From: CAZQKL01 sp964593895 [NCBI: uncultured bacterium]
GTDB taxonomy: Bacteria > DYJV01
NCBI GenBank assembly: GCA_964593895.1
Contig: CAZQKL010000088.1
Location: forward strand, 1-8,878
Reading direction: 5' to 3'
Length of the DNA stretch: 8,878 nucleotides
Every line of letters begins with the position of its first letter. Within the stretch, counting starts at the first letter, position 1. The notes under the pieces were generated by a model. That model saw nothing but the letters and a program-made list of their open reading frames with translations. It was not told the origin of the DNA and did no database searches. A program made the translations under genes and the position numbers. Shown one piece after another: positions 1-7,197 of the stretch.

Positions 1-1367
1 AACATTCTTTCAACAATATTATGAAGTTCCCTTATGTTCCCTGGATAAGAATAGTCAAGCATCTTTTCAATAACCTCAGATGATATTTTTTTATTCATCC
101 CGGTTTTCTCATTAAAATCTTTTATAAATTTATAAATTAAAAGAGGAATATCTTCTTTTCTCTCCCTTAACGGTGGTATTTTAATAGGTATAACATTCAA
201 TCTATAATATAAATCCTCTCTAAATTTTCCTTTCTCCACATAATCCTTTAAATCAACATTAGTTGCAGCAATTATTCTTACATCAACCCTATTTGGTTTT
301 GTGCCTCCAACTCTTGTAAATGTTTTATCTTCAAGAACGTTCAATAACTTTACCTGAGCATTTAAAGTTAATTCGCTAACTTCATCTAAAAATAATGTGC
401 CTCCATTTGCCATTTCAATTAAACCAGCTTTACCTGTTGGTAGAGCTCCAGTAAAAGCACCCTTTTCATATCCAAATAATTCACTTTCAATTAATGTTTC
501 TGGAATAGCACCACAATTTATTTTTACAAATGGTTTATTTTTTCTTGGACTACATTCATGAATAATTTTTGCAAGCATAGTTTTTCCAGACCCTGATTCA
601 CCTGTTATTAAAACTGATGTATCAACACCTGCTACTTTTATTGCCTGTAGCAAAACTTTTTGCATTACAGAGCTATTTGCAATTATTTTATTTAAAATAT
701 TTTTAAATTGAGTCTCTTCCCTTAATGTCTCATAATATAATGAGCTTAATTTTTGAGTTTCTTCAAGTTTCATCCTTAAATCTACAAGCTCAGTAACATC
801 TCTAACATTTGTTACCACAAATGTAATCTCACCGCTTTCGTTAAAAATTGGATTACCAGTTACCATAACCTTTTTGTTTCCCATAATTTTTTGCATAATA
901 GTTACAGGTTTTCTCTTTTTTAAAACCTCAAGAGTAACAGAATGGTCAAATATTCCCTCTCTCACCAGGTCCCTCATATTTCTGCCTATTAAATTTTCCC
1001 TTTTAAGACCTGTAATTCGTTCATATGCGCTATTTATCATTATTGTATTTGCATTTCCATCTGTGATATATAAACCATCATATGATGACTCTATCAGCTC
1101 ATCAATTTTTAAAATATTTTTTGGGAAATTAAAAAATAGATAAAACTTTTCTTTCTTAATTTCCAATTTTAATTTGTAAAAATTTTTGCCTTTTAAATTA
1201 TAAATTAAATTTTCATTTTTAAAATTTATATTTTTAATAAGAGACTGAAGCTCATCTTTTTTTGAAGAAGGGAAATTTGTAATAATTAAATTTCCTTCTG
1301 AATCAATGAGGAAAAAATTTTCTTGAAAAAATCCAAATAAATCTTTAATAATTTTAATTAATTCCAC
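1..1367 (-). CDS. PAS-containing sigma-54-dependent transcriptional activator (C-terminus off the window)
   Basis: I translated the minus strand from 1367 to the window edge and obtained 455 uninterrupted residues. Family knowledge: such enhancer-binding proteins hydrolyse ATP to remodel sigma-54 RNA polymerase at -24/-12 promoters. Seen: residues 1-88 are a poorly conserved N-terminal stretch, possibly a degenerate sensor; about 90-192 is a PAS domain (SSYDGLYITDG to NVRDVTEL); a helical linker follows; then the AAA+ domain with Walker A GESGSGKT (about 255-262), the sigma-54 contact loop GAFTGA (303-308), Walker B GGTLFLDE (322-329), FREDLYYRLNV (382-392) and YPGNIREL (441-448). The helix-turn-helix expected at the C-terminus would lie beyond the edge. 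There is no response-regulator receiver domain, so the signal is probably sensed directly by the N-terminal region. The start is uncertain: GTG at 1367 or TTG at 1373, with no ATG nearby, an in-frame stop just upstream and no Shine-Dalgarno sequence. Its targets cannot be told from this window. Confidence 0.93.
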   Translation of the reverse strand, partial: MELIKIIKDLFGFFQENFFLIDSEGNLIITNFPSSKKDELQSLIKNINFKNENLIYNLKGKNFYKLKLEIKKEKFYLFFNFPKNILKIDELIESSYDGLYITDGNANTIMINSAYERITGLKRENLIGRNMRDLVREGIFDHSVTLEVLKKRKPVTIMQKIMGNKKVMVTGNPIFNESGEITFVVTNVRDVTELVDLRMKLEETQKLSSLYYETLREETQFKNILNKIIANSSVMQKVLLQAIKVAGVDTSVLITGESGSGKTMLAKIIHECSPRKNKPFVKINCGAIPETLIESELFGYEKGAFTGALPTGKAGLIEMANGGTLFLDEVSELTLNAQVKLLNVLEDKTFTRVGGTKPNRVDVRIIAATNVDLKDYVEKGKFREDLYYRLNVIPIKIPPLRERKEDIPLLIYKFIKDFNEKTGMNKKISSEVIEKMLDYSYPGNIRELHNIVERM

Positions 1368-1374
1368 AGACAAA

Positions 1375-1403
1375 AATTTAATATATATTTAAAACTTTGT
1401 CAA
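1375..1403 (-). promoter_or_regulatory. Possible sigma-70 promoter for the sigma-54 activator gene
   Basis: On the minus strand a perfect -35 hexamer TTGACA (1398-1403) is followed after 17 bases by TAAATT (1375-1380), a 4-of-6 match to TATAAT. Transcription would begin at about 1368, essentially at the GTG start codon, which implies a leaderless message. Such AT-rich sequence gives -10-like hexamers easily, so only the -35 carries weight. The short gap after the permease stop would also allow simple read-through. Confidence 0.35.
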
Positions 1404-1404
1404 T

Positions 1405-4400
1405 TTAAAAATTGAGAAAGAAAAAAAGTAGTGGAACATATAGAAGTGTTAGAAAAGTTCCAACTAATAATCCACCAATTGCAACAGTTGCAAGTGGCGC
1501 AAGTCTTTCAAGTCCAAGAGCCCATCCAAGTGCAATTGGAATCATTCCAACAGATGTGCCAAATGCTGTCATTAAAACTGGTCTTGTTCTTATCTTTATA
1601 CTGTTAATTATTGCTTTTTCAATTGGAACTCCCTTTTTTAAATCTGAAATTATAAAATCAATTAAAAGAATTGAATTATTAACAATTATTCCAGAAAGTA
1701 AAATCAATCCCATCATTGCAGGCATAGCCTGATGATAACCCATAATTAGAAGAGCAATAATCCCACCAATCATTGATAAAGGTATTGCAACAATTATTGA
1801 AACTGGTGCTTTAAATGAATTAAATGTTGGAACAAGTGATAAAAAAAGTAAAACAATACCAATTAGAAAACTTTTCATCATTCTTTTCATAGAATCATTC
1901 ATCTGTTTAAAATCACCTTCATTAGAAATTTTATATCCAGGGGGTAATTTTAATCCTTTCATTTGCTTTTTATAGCTTTCAATTATATGAGTGATTGCAG
2001 ATTTTTCTCTATAACCAATAATATCAAGTGAATAATTTAATTTATCCCTTGTAATAATTGTTGGCTCCACAATTTTTTTTAAGGTTGCAACAGCACTTAA
2101 AGGTATTTTTCCTTTTTTTGTATCAATATAATAAGAATTTAAATCAATTAAAGAATTTCTCTCCATTGCAGGGTAGATGAGTCTTATTTTTAGACTATTT
2201 TCATTTTCAACATTTAAAAATGAAACAAATTTTCCATTTATTTTTTCATTTAATTGCATTGCAATATCATAAGCTGTTAGGCTATAATAGTTAGCAAGTT
2301 TTCTGTTAATTATTAGATTGTATGAGACCTTGTCATAATCCCATGTTCTTTTTATTGAAGTTAATCCCTTTACTTTTAAACATCTTGAATAAACTTCATT
2401 ACCAATTTTATCTATTGTTTTTAAATCAGCTCCTGTAATTAAAATATCAAGATTTCCTTTAATTGTTGATAGTGGTGTTGCTCCATAATCAAACACTTCA
2501 ACATATTTCACATTATTCAAATCCCAAAATTTTTTTCTTAATTCTCTTTCTATCTGCCATATTGATTCTTTTCTATGAAATCTGTCTATATAATGGATTG
2601 TCATACTAACTTCCTGAGGAGATTTTCCTTTTCCCATTGTTAAAACACCAGGTTCAGAACCAGCTGATATTGAACTCATCAGAACTCTTTTATCTTGTTT
2701 TAGAATATTAGAAATTTTTTGCAATTTTTTATCAATCTCATATATGGAAAGATTACTATCAAATGTAATACTTGCTTTTACAATCCCTGTATCCATTGGT
2801 GGCATAAGCTCTTTCCCTATTAAAGGGACAATTTTTTTCATTGAAATTATAAAAAGAGCTATTAATGGCATTAAAAGTGGGAAAATTAAAATTTTTCTTT
2901 TTAATACAGCATTAACATTTGATATGACAAACTCTGTAAAGGGATTTAAAATGGAATGTGAAATTTTAAATGAAATTCTTTCAAAAATATTTTTTTTCTG
3001 CTTCTTTTTTAATATATAAATTGAAATTATCGGGATGAATGTAATTGAGATAAAGTATGAAACAATCAAAGCAATTAAAAGTGTTTCAACAAAAGGTCTG
3101 AAAATTCTTTGAGGATAATCTCCAACAAATAAAATTGGGACAAGCATTATCATTGTTGTAAAAGTTCCAGCAAAATCAGCGAGCATAACTTCTCTTGTCC
3201 CTGAAATAACAGCGGTTTTAATGCTTTTTTTCAAATTAAAGTAATGCCTTTCAATGTTTTCAATAATTACAACAGCATCATCAATTAATAATCCAAGAGC
3301 AAGAATTATTGCTGTTAATGTTACAATATTAAATTCCATCTTAAAAAGCCACATTACTGCAATTGTGGTTATGTAAACAAATGGGATTGATAGTCCAACA
3401 ATGAATAATTGCCTTACATTCGCAAGAAAGAAAAACACAACAATTCCAGTCATAATGATTGCATCTCTTAATGATTCAAACATATTTAAATTACTTTGTT
3501 TTATTATATTTTCCATTGTATCTGAAATTTCAAAATTTAGCATTGGAAATTCTTTTTTAAGTTCTGGCAGTATCTTTTTTACTGAATTTATTACGCCAAG
3601 TACTGAACCATTAATTGTTCGCTCAACTGCAATTGCAACTGCTTTTTTACCATTGCCATAATAAAGAGAACGATTCTCTTTATAGTCGTATTTAATTGTA
3701 GAAATATCTGAAAGTTTTATATCTTTTGTTATATAAATATTTTCAAGCATTTTTGGAGTGATTGCTCTATTGTCTGATTTAATTAAAAATTCTTTCTTTG
3801 AATTAACAATAAAACCTATTGGAATATCAGTATTATTTTTAGCTATTTTTGCAATGACATCACCTAATGATAGGTTAAATCTATTCAATTTATTTTTATC
3901 AATTTCAATAAAAACCTCTTTTTTGTAACCTCCAAAAACATCAACATTTGCAACATCTTTTAAAGTTAAAATTCTATCTTTTATTTGATTTTCTGCTATC
4001 TGCCTAACATCAGCAAGAGAAATGTTTTTATTTTTTGGGGATATTGACAAAACTATAACAGGAGGAGTTGCAGATGAAATTTTGTAAATTTGGGGATTTT
4101 CAATATCCTGAGGTAATTTTCCTTTTATTTTTGCAATTGCGTTCGCAACATCAGTTGCAGCGTCACCTAAATTCTTTTCATATTCAAACTCAGCTGTGAT
4201 TACGCTGACTTCATCCTTTGAAACAGAACTCACTTTGCGGATTTTGTCAATTGTATATAATTCTCTTTCAACAATTGTGGCAATATTTTCAGCCATATCT
4301 TTAGCTGAAGCACCTTTTTCAATTATTACAACTGCAATTTGAGGTCTTTCGGTATCTGGAAAAAGATTTTGATGAATTTTAAAGAATCCAATTATTCCAA

Positions 4401-4479
4401 GAAATGTAAATGCAATTAGAATTGCAAAAATAGTTCTTTTATATTTTATGATTTCTGATATTATGTTTTTATTATTCAT
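1405..4479 (-). CDS. RND-family efflux permease (AcrB/HAE type, COG0841)
   Basis: This is the inner-membrane proton-driven pump of a tripartite efflux system. The 1024 residues match the full family length. Seen: TM1 at about 15-33; a first periplasmic porter loop (34-335); TM2-6 with the signature LGLLIDDAVVIIENIER, whose Asp400/Asp401 correspond to the proton-relay aspartates of AcrB TM4; a cytoplasmic bridge; TM7 at about 530-546; a second periplasmic loop (548-868); and TM8-12 with SGIIVNNSILLIDF (929-942) and TRPVLMTAFGT (965-975). The DD pair favours a drug/organic-type (HAE) pump over heavy-metal CusA types. The TM10 position of AcrB Lys940 appears to be Asn here, as is common in this broad family. 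Start: ATG at 4479, with no visible Shine-Dalgarno sequence. It is separated from its adaptor gene by an unrelated ATPase gene. The substrate cannot be read from sequence. Confidence 0.95.
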   Translation of the reverse strand: MNNKNIISEIIKYKRTIFAILIAFTFLGIIGFFKIHQNLFPDTERPQIAVVIIEKGASAKDMAENIATIVERELYTIDKIRKVSSVSKDEVSVITAEFEYEKNLGDAATDVANAIAKIKGKLPQDIENPQIYKISSATPPVIVLSISPKNKNISLADVRQIAENQIKDRILTLKDVANVDVFGGYKKEVFIEIDKNKLNRFNLSLGDVIAKIAKNNTDIPIGFIVNSKKEFLIKSDNRAITPKMLENIYITKDIKLSDISTIKYDYKENRSLYYGNGKKAVAIAVERTINGSVLGVINSVKKILPELKKEFPMLNFEISDTMENIIKQSNLNMFESLRDAIIMTGIVVFFFLANVRQLFIVGLSIPFVYITTIAVMWLFKMEFNIVTLTAIILALGLLIDDAVVIIENIERHYFNLKKSIKTAVISGTREVMLADFAGTFTTMIMLVPILFVGDYPQRIFRPFVETLLIALIVSYFISITFIPIISIYILKKKQKKNIFERISFKISHSILNPFTEFVISNVNAVLKRKILIFPLLMPLIALFIISMKKIVPLIGKELMPPMDTGIVKASITFDSNLSIYEIDKKLQKISNILKQDKRVLMSSISAGSEPGVLTMGKGKSPQEVSMTIHYIDRFHRKESIWQIERELRKKFWDLNNVKYVEVFDYGATPLSTIKGNLDILITGADLKTIDKIGNEVYSRCLKVKGLTSIKRTWDYDKVSYNLIINRKLANYYSLTAYDIAMQLNEKINGKFVSFLNVENENSLKIRLIYPAMERNSLIDLNSYYIDTKKGKIPLSAVATLKKIVEPTIITRDKLNYSLDIIGYREKSAITHIIESYKKQMKGLKLPPGYKISNEGDFKQMNDSMKRMMKSFLIGIVLLFLSLVPTFNSFKAPVSIIVAIPLSMIGGIIALLIMGYHQAMPAMMGLILLSGIIVNNSILLIDFIISDLKKGVPIEKAIINSIKIRTRPVLMTAFGTSVGMIPIALGWALGLERLAPLATVAIGGLLVGTFLTLLYVPLLFFFLNF

Positions 4480-4480
4480 T

Positions 4481-4534
4481 TTAATTTATTGGTCTTTGGT
4501 TTTTAGTCTTTTGTTCCAATAACTCTTCCATCAT
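4481..4534 (-). other. 17-codon ORF bridging the ATPase stop and permease start
   Basis: Beginning at an ATG that overlaps the ATPase stop (TGATG, 4532-4536), a short ORF reads MMEELLEQKTKNQRPIN and ends in TAA at 4481-4483, one base before the permease ATG. It fills the intergenic gap exactly. The permease lacks a ribosome-binding site, so terminating ribosomes could be handed on (translational coupling). No ribosome-binding site precedes this ORF, and such short ORFs arise by chance, so expression is inference only. Confidence 0.2.
4486..4522. repeat. Short inverted repeat flanking a GTCTTT-rich quasi-repeat
   Basis: TTATTGG at 4486-4492 is matched by its reverse complement CCAATAA at 4516-4522. 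The 23 bases between contain two related units (GGTCTTTGG and GTCTTTTG). It lies between the inserted ATPase gene and the permease. It could be a recombination scar, a repeat remnant or a weak stem-loop. With 7-base arms in AT-rich DNA, chance remains possible. Confidence 0.3.
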
Positions 4535-5922
4535 CACTGTTTACTGATCAGAGTGTTGTTACCCTCTTCTGCCTGCTGAAAACTGGACGAAATATTAGAT
4601 GGTTCTTTATTGAAAACTAACCATTCTATTATATTCAAAATATAAATTTTTTTCCCATTAATTTCAATAATTTCATTACTATCAGTCGTTAAAATTATTA
4701 AATTAACATCATTTCCAAGTTTTAATTCATCTTTTGCTTTTAAAAGAGCTCTTATCTCTCTTTTTCTTATTTTTTCATCTTTAATAGAAAAACATACCTG
4801 AATGAGAGAGATTATTTTCTCCTTCTGCTTTATTACAAAATCAACTTCATAACCATTAGTTGTTTTATAATAATATATTTCATTGAATCTTCTTTTTAAC
4901 TCTAAAAATACAATATTTTCAAGCAAATCTCCTAATTTTTTGCCAACTTGAAAAAAAACATTAGACGCAAGTCCATTATCTATTGCATATATTTTTCTTG
5001 GATTTGCCTGCTGTTTTTTTAAAGACCAGCTAAATTTTGGAACTCTAAAAATTAAATACGCATTTTCAATGTATTCAAGATAATTGTTAACCATATCATA
5101 TGAAATTCCAAAAAATTTTTTTAATAAATTTATAGAGATATAATTGGAAATATTTGAAAGAAGGTAAATTGCTATTTGTTCAAGAATTTTAAAATTTTCA
5201 AGTCTGTATCTTGCAACAATGTCTCTAAGAATTATTGAATCAAAATACATTTTTAATTCCTCTGCTTTTAAAGATTCCTCATTTATTAATGCAACTTTTG
5301 GGAAACCACCAAATTTTAAATATTCCTGAAATAATTTCTCCACCTCAAGCTTTTTTACAATTAAATCAAATTTATCCTTAATTTTAATATCTTTAAAAAA
5401 AAGGAATTCTTTAAAACTCAATGGCATTACTTCAATATCAATATATCTTCCACTTAAAGATGAACCTATCTCTTTGCTTAATAATTTTGAATTTGAGCCA
5501 GTTGCAATTAAATATGATTTGTTAAGTTCATATTCCTTTAGAAGCCATTTTTCAAACATAGGGATATTTTGAATCTCATCAAGAAAAATATACGGTTTTT
5601 TAGATGGGGCTAAATAAAATAAGTATGCATTTTTTATATCTTCAAGCAGTTCTAAACTTAAATAATTTGCAAATCTTGAATCTTCAAGGTTGATAAATAA
5701 AATTCTTTCTTTAGAAATACCTGATGAAAGCAAATTTTTTATAAAATTTATTAAAAGAGTGGATTTTCCACTTCTTCTAACACCTTTCAAGAAAATTATT
5801 TCATTTAATTTAAGTTTTTTAGTAAATTCATCTTCATATCTTTTCCTAAAAATTGTAGAAGGAAGCTCTCTATTCCAGAAATTCCATTCATTTAAAATTG
5901 TTATTATTGTATTTCTATCCAT
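4534..5922 (-). CDS. AAA ATPase with C-terminal DUF4143 domain (COG1373 type)
   Basis: This 462-residue protein belongs to a widespread, poorly characterised family of ATPases that often travel as accessory genes. Seen: Walker A GVRRSGKST (47-55); Walker B YIFLDEIQN (111-119); sensor-1-like ATGSNS (140-145) and SGRY (157-160), both typical of the family; then a DUF4143 region with LLENIVFLELKRR (333-345), GYEVDFVI (357-364) and LIQVCFS (373-379). The last three resemble a PD-(D/E)XK nuclease core, but QVC replaces the E-x-K, so it is probably not catalytic. Residues from about 437 to the end form a tail beyond the usual end, encoded by more GC-rich DNA. Start: ATG at 5922 preceded by CGGGA. 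The gene has no known role in efflux and splits the adaptor from the permease; its own promoter and palindrome suggest independent expression. I infer a cargo insertion; its cellular function is unknown. Confidence 0.88.
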   Translation of the reverse strand: MDRNTIITILNEWNFWNRELPSTIFRKRYEDEFTKKLKLNEIIFLKGVRRSGKSTLLINFIKNLLSSGISKERILFINLEDSRFANYLSLELLEDIKNAYLFYLAPSKKPYIFLDEIQNIPMFEKWLLKEYELNKSYLIATGSNSKLLSKEIGSSLSGRYIDIEVMPLSFKEFLFFKDIKIKDKFDLIVKKLEVEKLFQEYLKFGGFPKVALINEESLKAEELKMYFDSIILRDIVARYRLENFKILEQIAIYLLSNISNYISINLLKKFFGISYDMVNNYLEYIENAYLIFRVPKFSWSLKKQQANPRKIYAIDNGLASNVFFQVGKKLGDLLENIVFLELKRRFNEIYYYKTTNGYEVDFVIKQKEKIISLIQVCFSIKDEKIRKREIRALLKAKDELKLGNDVNLIILTTDSNEIIEINGKKIYILNIIEWLVFNKEPSNISSSFQQAEEGNNTLISKQ

Positions 5923-5960
5923 TTTTCCCGATATATCTGCTAATTTTCTTTATAAATCAG

Positions 5961-5989
5961 TAGATACAACATTAAACTTTTAATGTCAA
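5961..5989 (-). promoter_or_regulatory. Promoter for the AAA/DUF4143 ATPase gene
   Basis: On the minus strand, TTGACA (5984-5989, a perfect -35) is followed after 17 bases by TATCTA (5961-5966, a 3-of-6 -10). It would start transcription near 5954, about 30 bases before the ATPase ATG. The optimal spacing and perfect -35 support it; the weak -10 limits confidence. A palindrome overlaps the -35. Confidence 0.45.
5969..5986. promoter_or_regulatory. Perfect 18-bp palindrome, candidate operator
   Basis: ACATTAAA (5969-5976), a CT spacer and TTTAATGT (5979-5986) form a perfect inverted repeat with 8-base arms. It covers most of the -35 to -10 interval of the ATPase promoter and overlaps three bases of the -35. 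That placement is typical of a repressor operator. The binding protein is unknown. A cruciform or repeat remnant is an alternative. Confidence 0.45.
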
Positions 5990-6018
5990 ACCTAAATATT
6001 TGTCTGGCACTTTATTTC

Positions 6019-7197
6019 CTAAAACCTAATTTCCCCATTCTGTCTAAAATATACCAATCTCAGTTTATTCTCCATTCCTGTTGCAATTATTTGATTTTCT
6101 TTTAAATTTCCTTTTACAATACAGTTACTTTCATCACAAAATAAAGTTGAAACTTTTATTCTCTCAATTTTTTTCCCATATTGAGTTAAAACATAATCTC
6201 CATCAGTCATTGAAACTATTGAATTTACAGGAACTATAAATCCTTTTAATTTTTTAGCTACAAGAATAACATTTATAAAGCTTCCAGTTGGTATATTATC
6301 TGGTAATTTTGGAACTCTTACTTCCACTCTAACCAGAGAATTATCTGGAGAAGAGGGATAGATTTTACTTATTGCCAGTTTTTCTTTTTTATTATTGATT
6401 GATGCTAAGATATATGAATCTCTTGAGAGTTTTTCTGCAACAGTTGAAGGAATATCAATTAAGATTTTATAATTCTCTGTTGATTCAATGTTAAAAACAG
6501 GCTTTCCAGACAATAGAAATGAGCCTTCATATAAATAAATTTTTGTAACTTTTCCTGAGGAAGGAGATACAATTTCAGTATATTTAAGGTTATGAGTATT
6601 TATTGCAATTTTTTTATCAATTGATTTTATTTTTTCTTTAAGTGAATTTATTGATTCTTTTAATTTTTTAACTTTATTTTTAGCGATTTTATAAAGTGTT
6701 TCAGATTGTTGAAACTTTTCTTTACTAATAGCTTTACCGTAAAATAAGGCTTTATCTCTTAAGTATTTATCTTTTTTAAATTTTAAATCAGCATATGCTG
6801 AATCAAGGTCTGCTTTTAATGATTTAATTTCAAAAAAAATAGCTTTTTTTTCACTTTTAAGATTTTCTATTTCAAGTTTAATTGGCTTATCATCAATTTT
6901 TAAAAGCAATTCTCCTTTATTTACAATATCTCCTTCTTTTACATATAATTTTTCAATAATCCCAGATATTTTTGATGAAATTGTAATTGTTTTATCTGGT
7001 GCAATTTTTCCAAGATAATAATATTTTTCTAAAATTTCTCCTTTTTTTACCTTTGCCCCCTTTAATAAATAGAAGGGAATTTGTGGAGTTGGTGTTGCTA
7101 AAATGTTTTTCTTTGTTTTTTTTATTTTTTTTACAACTATAAAGGCTATTAAACTAATTATTATTACTGGAATAATTACTTTTAAAAATTTTTTCAT
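6019..7197 (-). CDS. Periplasmic adaptor (membrane fusion protein) of RND efflux pump, HlyD/AcrA family
   Basis: The adaptor links the RND permease to the outer-membrane channel. From the ATG at 7197 (392 residues): a single N-terminal membrane anchor (about 4-22) with no lipobox cysteine; first half of the biotinyl-lipoyl domain (SGIIEKLYVKEGDIVNKGELLLKIDD, about 78-103); a long Lys/Glu-rich coiled-coil hairpin (about 106-203); the second lipoyl half (SPSSGKVTKIYLYEGSFL, about 211-228); a beta-barrel (about 240-310); and a C-terminal membrane-proximal domain. The only two cysteines form CDESNC (354-359) in that last domain, which could be a disulfide or a metal site. Start choice: this ATG forms TAATG with the channel-gene stop, a classic coupled start, and gives the better membrane anchor; an ATG at 7209 would add MGKI. 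The matching permease lies downstream beyond the inserted ATPase gene. Confidence 0.93.
   Translation of the reverse strand: MKKFLKVIIPVIIISLIAFIVVKKIKKTKKNILATPTPQIPFYLLKGAKVKKGEILEKYYYLGKIAPDKTITISSKISGIIEKLYVKEGDIVNKGELLLKIDDKPIKLEIENLKSEKKAIFFEIKSLKADLDSAYADLKFKKDKYLRDKALFYGKAISKEKFQQSETLYKIAKNKVKKLKESINSLKEKIKSIDKKIAINTHNLKYTEIVSPSSGKVTKIYLYEGSFLLSGKPVFNIESTENYKILIDIPSTVAEKLSRDSYILASINNKKEKLAISKIYPSSPDNSLVRVEVRVPKLPDNIPTGSFINVILVAKKLKGFIVPVNSIVSMTDGDYVLTQYGKKIERIKVSTLFCDESNCIVKGNLKENQIIATGMENKLRLVYFRQNGEIRF

Noticed and set aside
353-380. DUF4143 PD-(D/E)XK-like core in the ATPase as an active nuclease (protein residues given as coordinates)
   Set aside because: The expected E-x-K is QVC here, so the catalytic lysine is missing; I describe only fold resemblance and do not call a nuclease.
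874-1143. An 89-codon plus-strand ORF opposite the sigma-54 activator, and similar ORFs opposite the permease, ATPase and channel genes
   Set aside because: They are mirror frames of strongly supported minus-strand genes, show no family features and lack ribosome-binding sites.
1381-1400. An AT-only palindromic run (AATATATATT) before the sigma-54 activator as an operator or terminator
   Set aside because: Such alternating A/T runs arise readily at this base composition, the longer dyad is imperfect, and there is no GC stem or T-run for a terminator.
6005-6019. A sigma-54-like sequence on the plus strand (TGGCAC, five bases, TTCC)
   Set aside because: The -24 part is perfect but the essential GC of the -12 element is CC. 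It would fire antisense into the end of the adaptor gene, with no plus-strand gene to serve.
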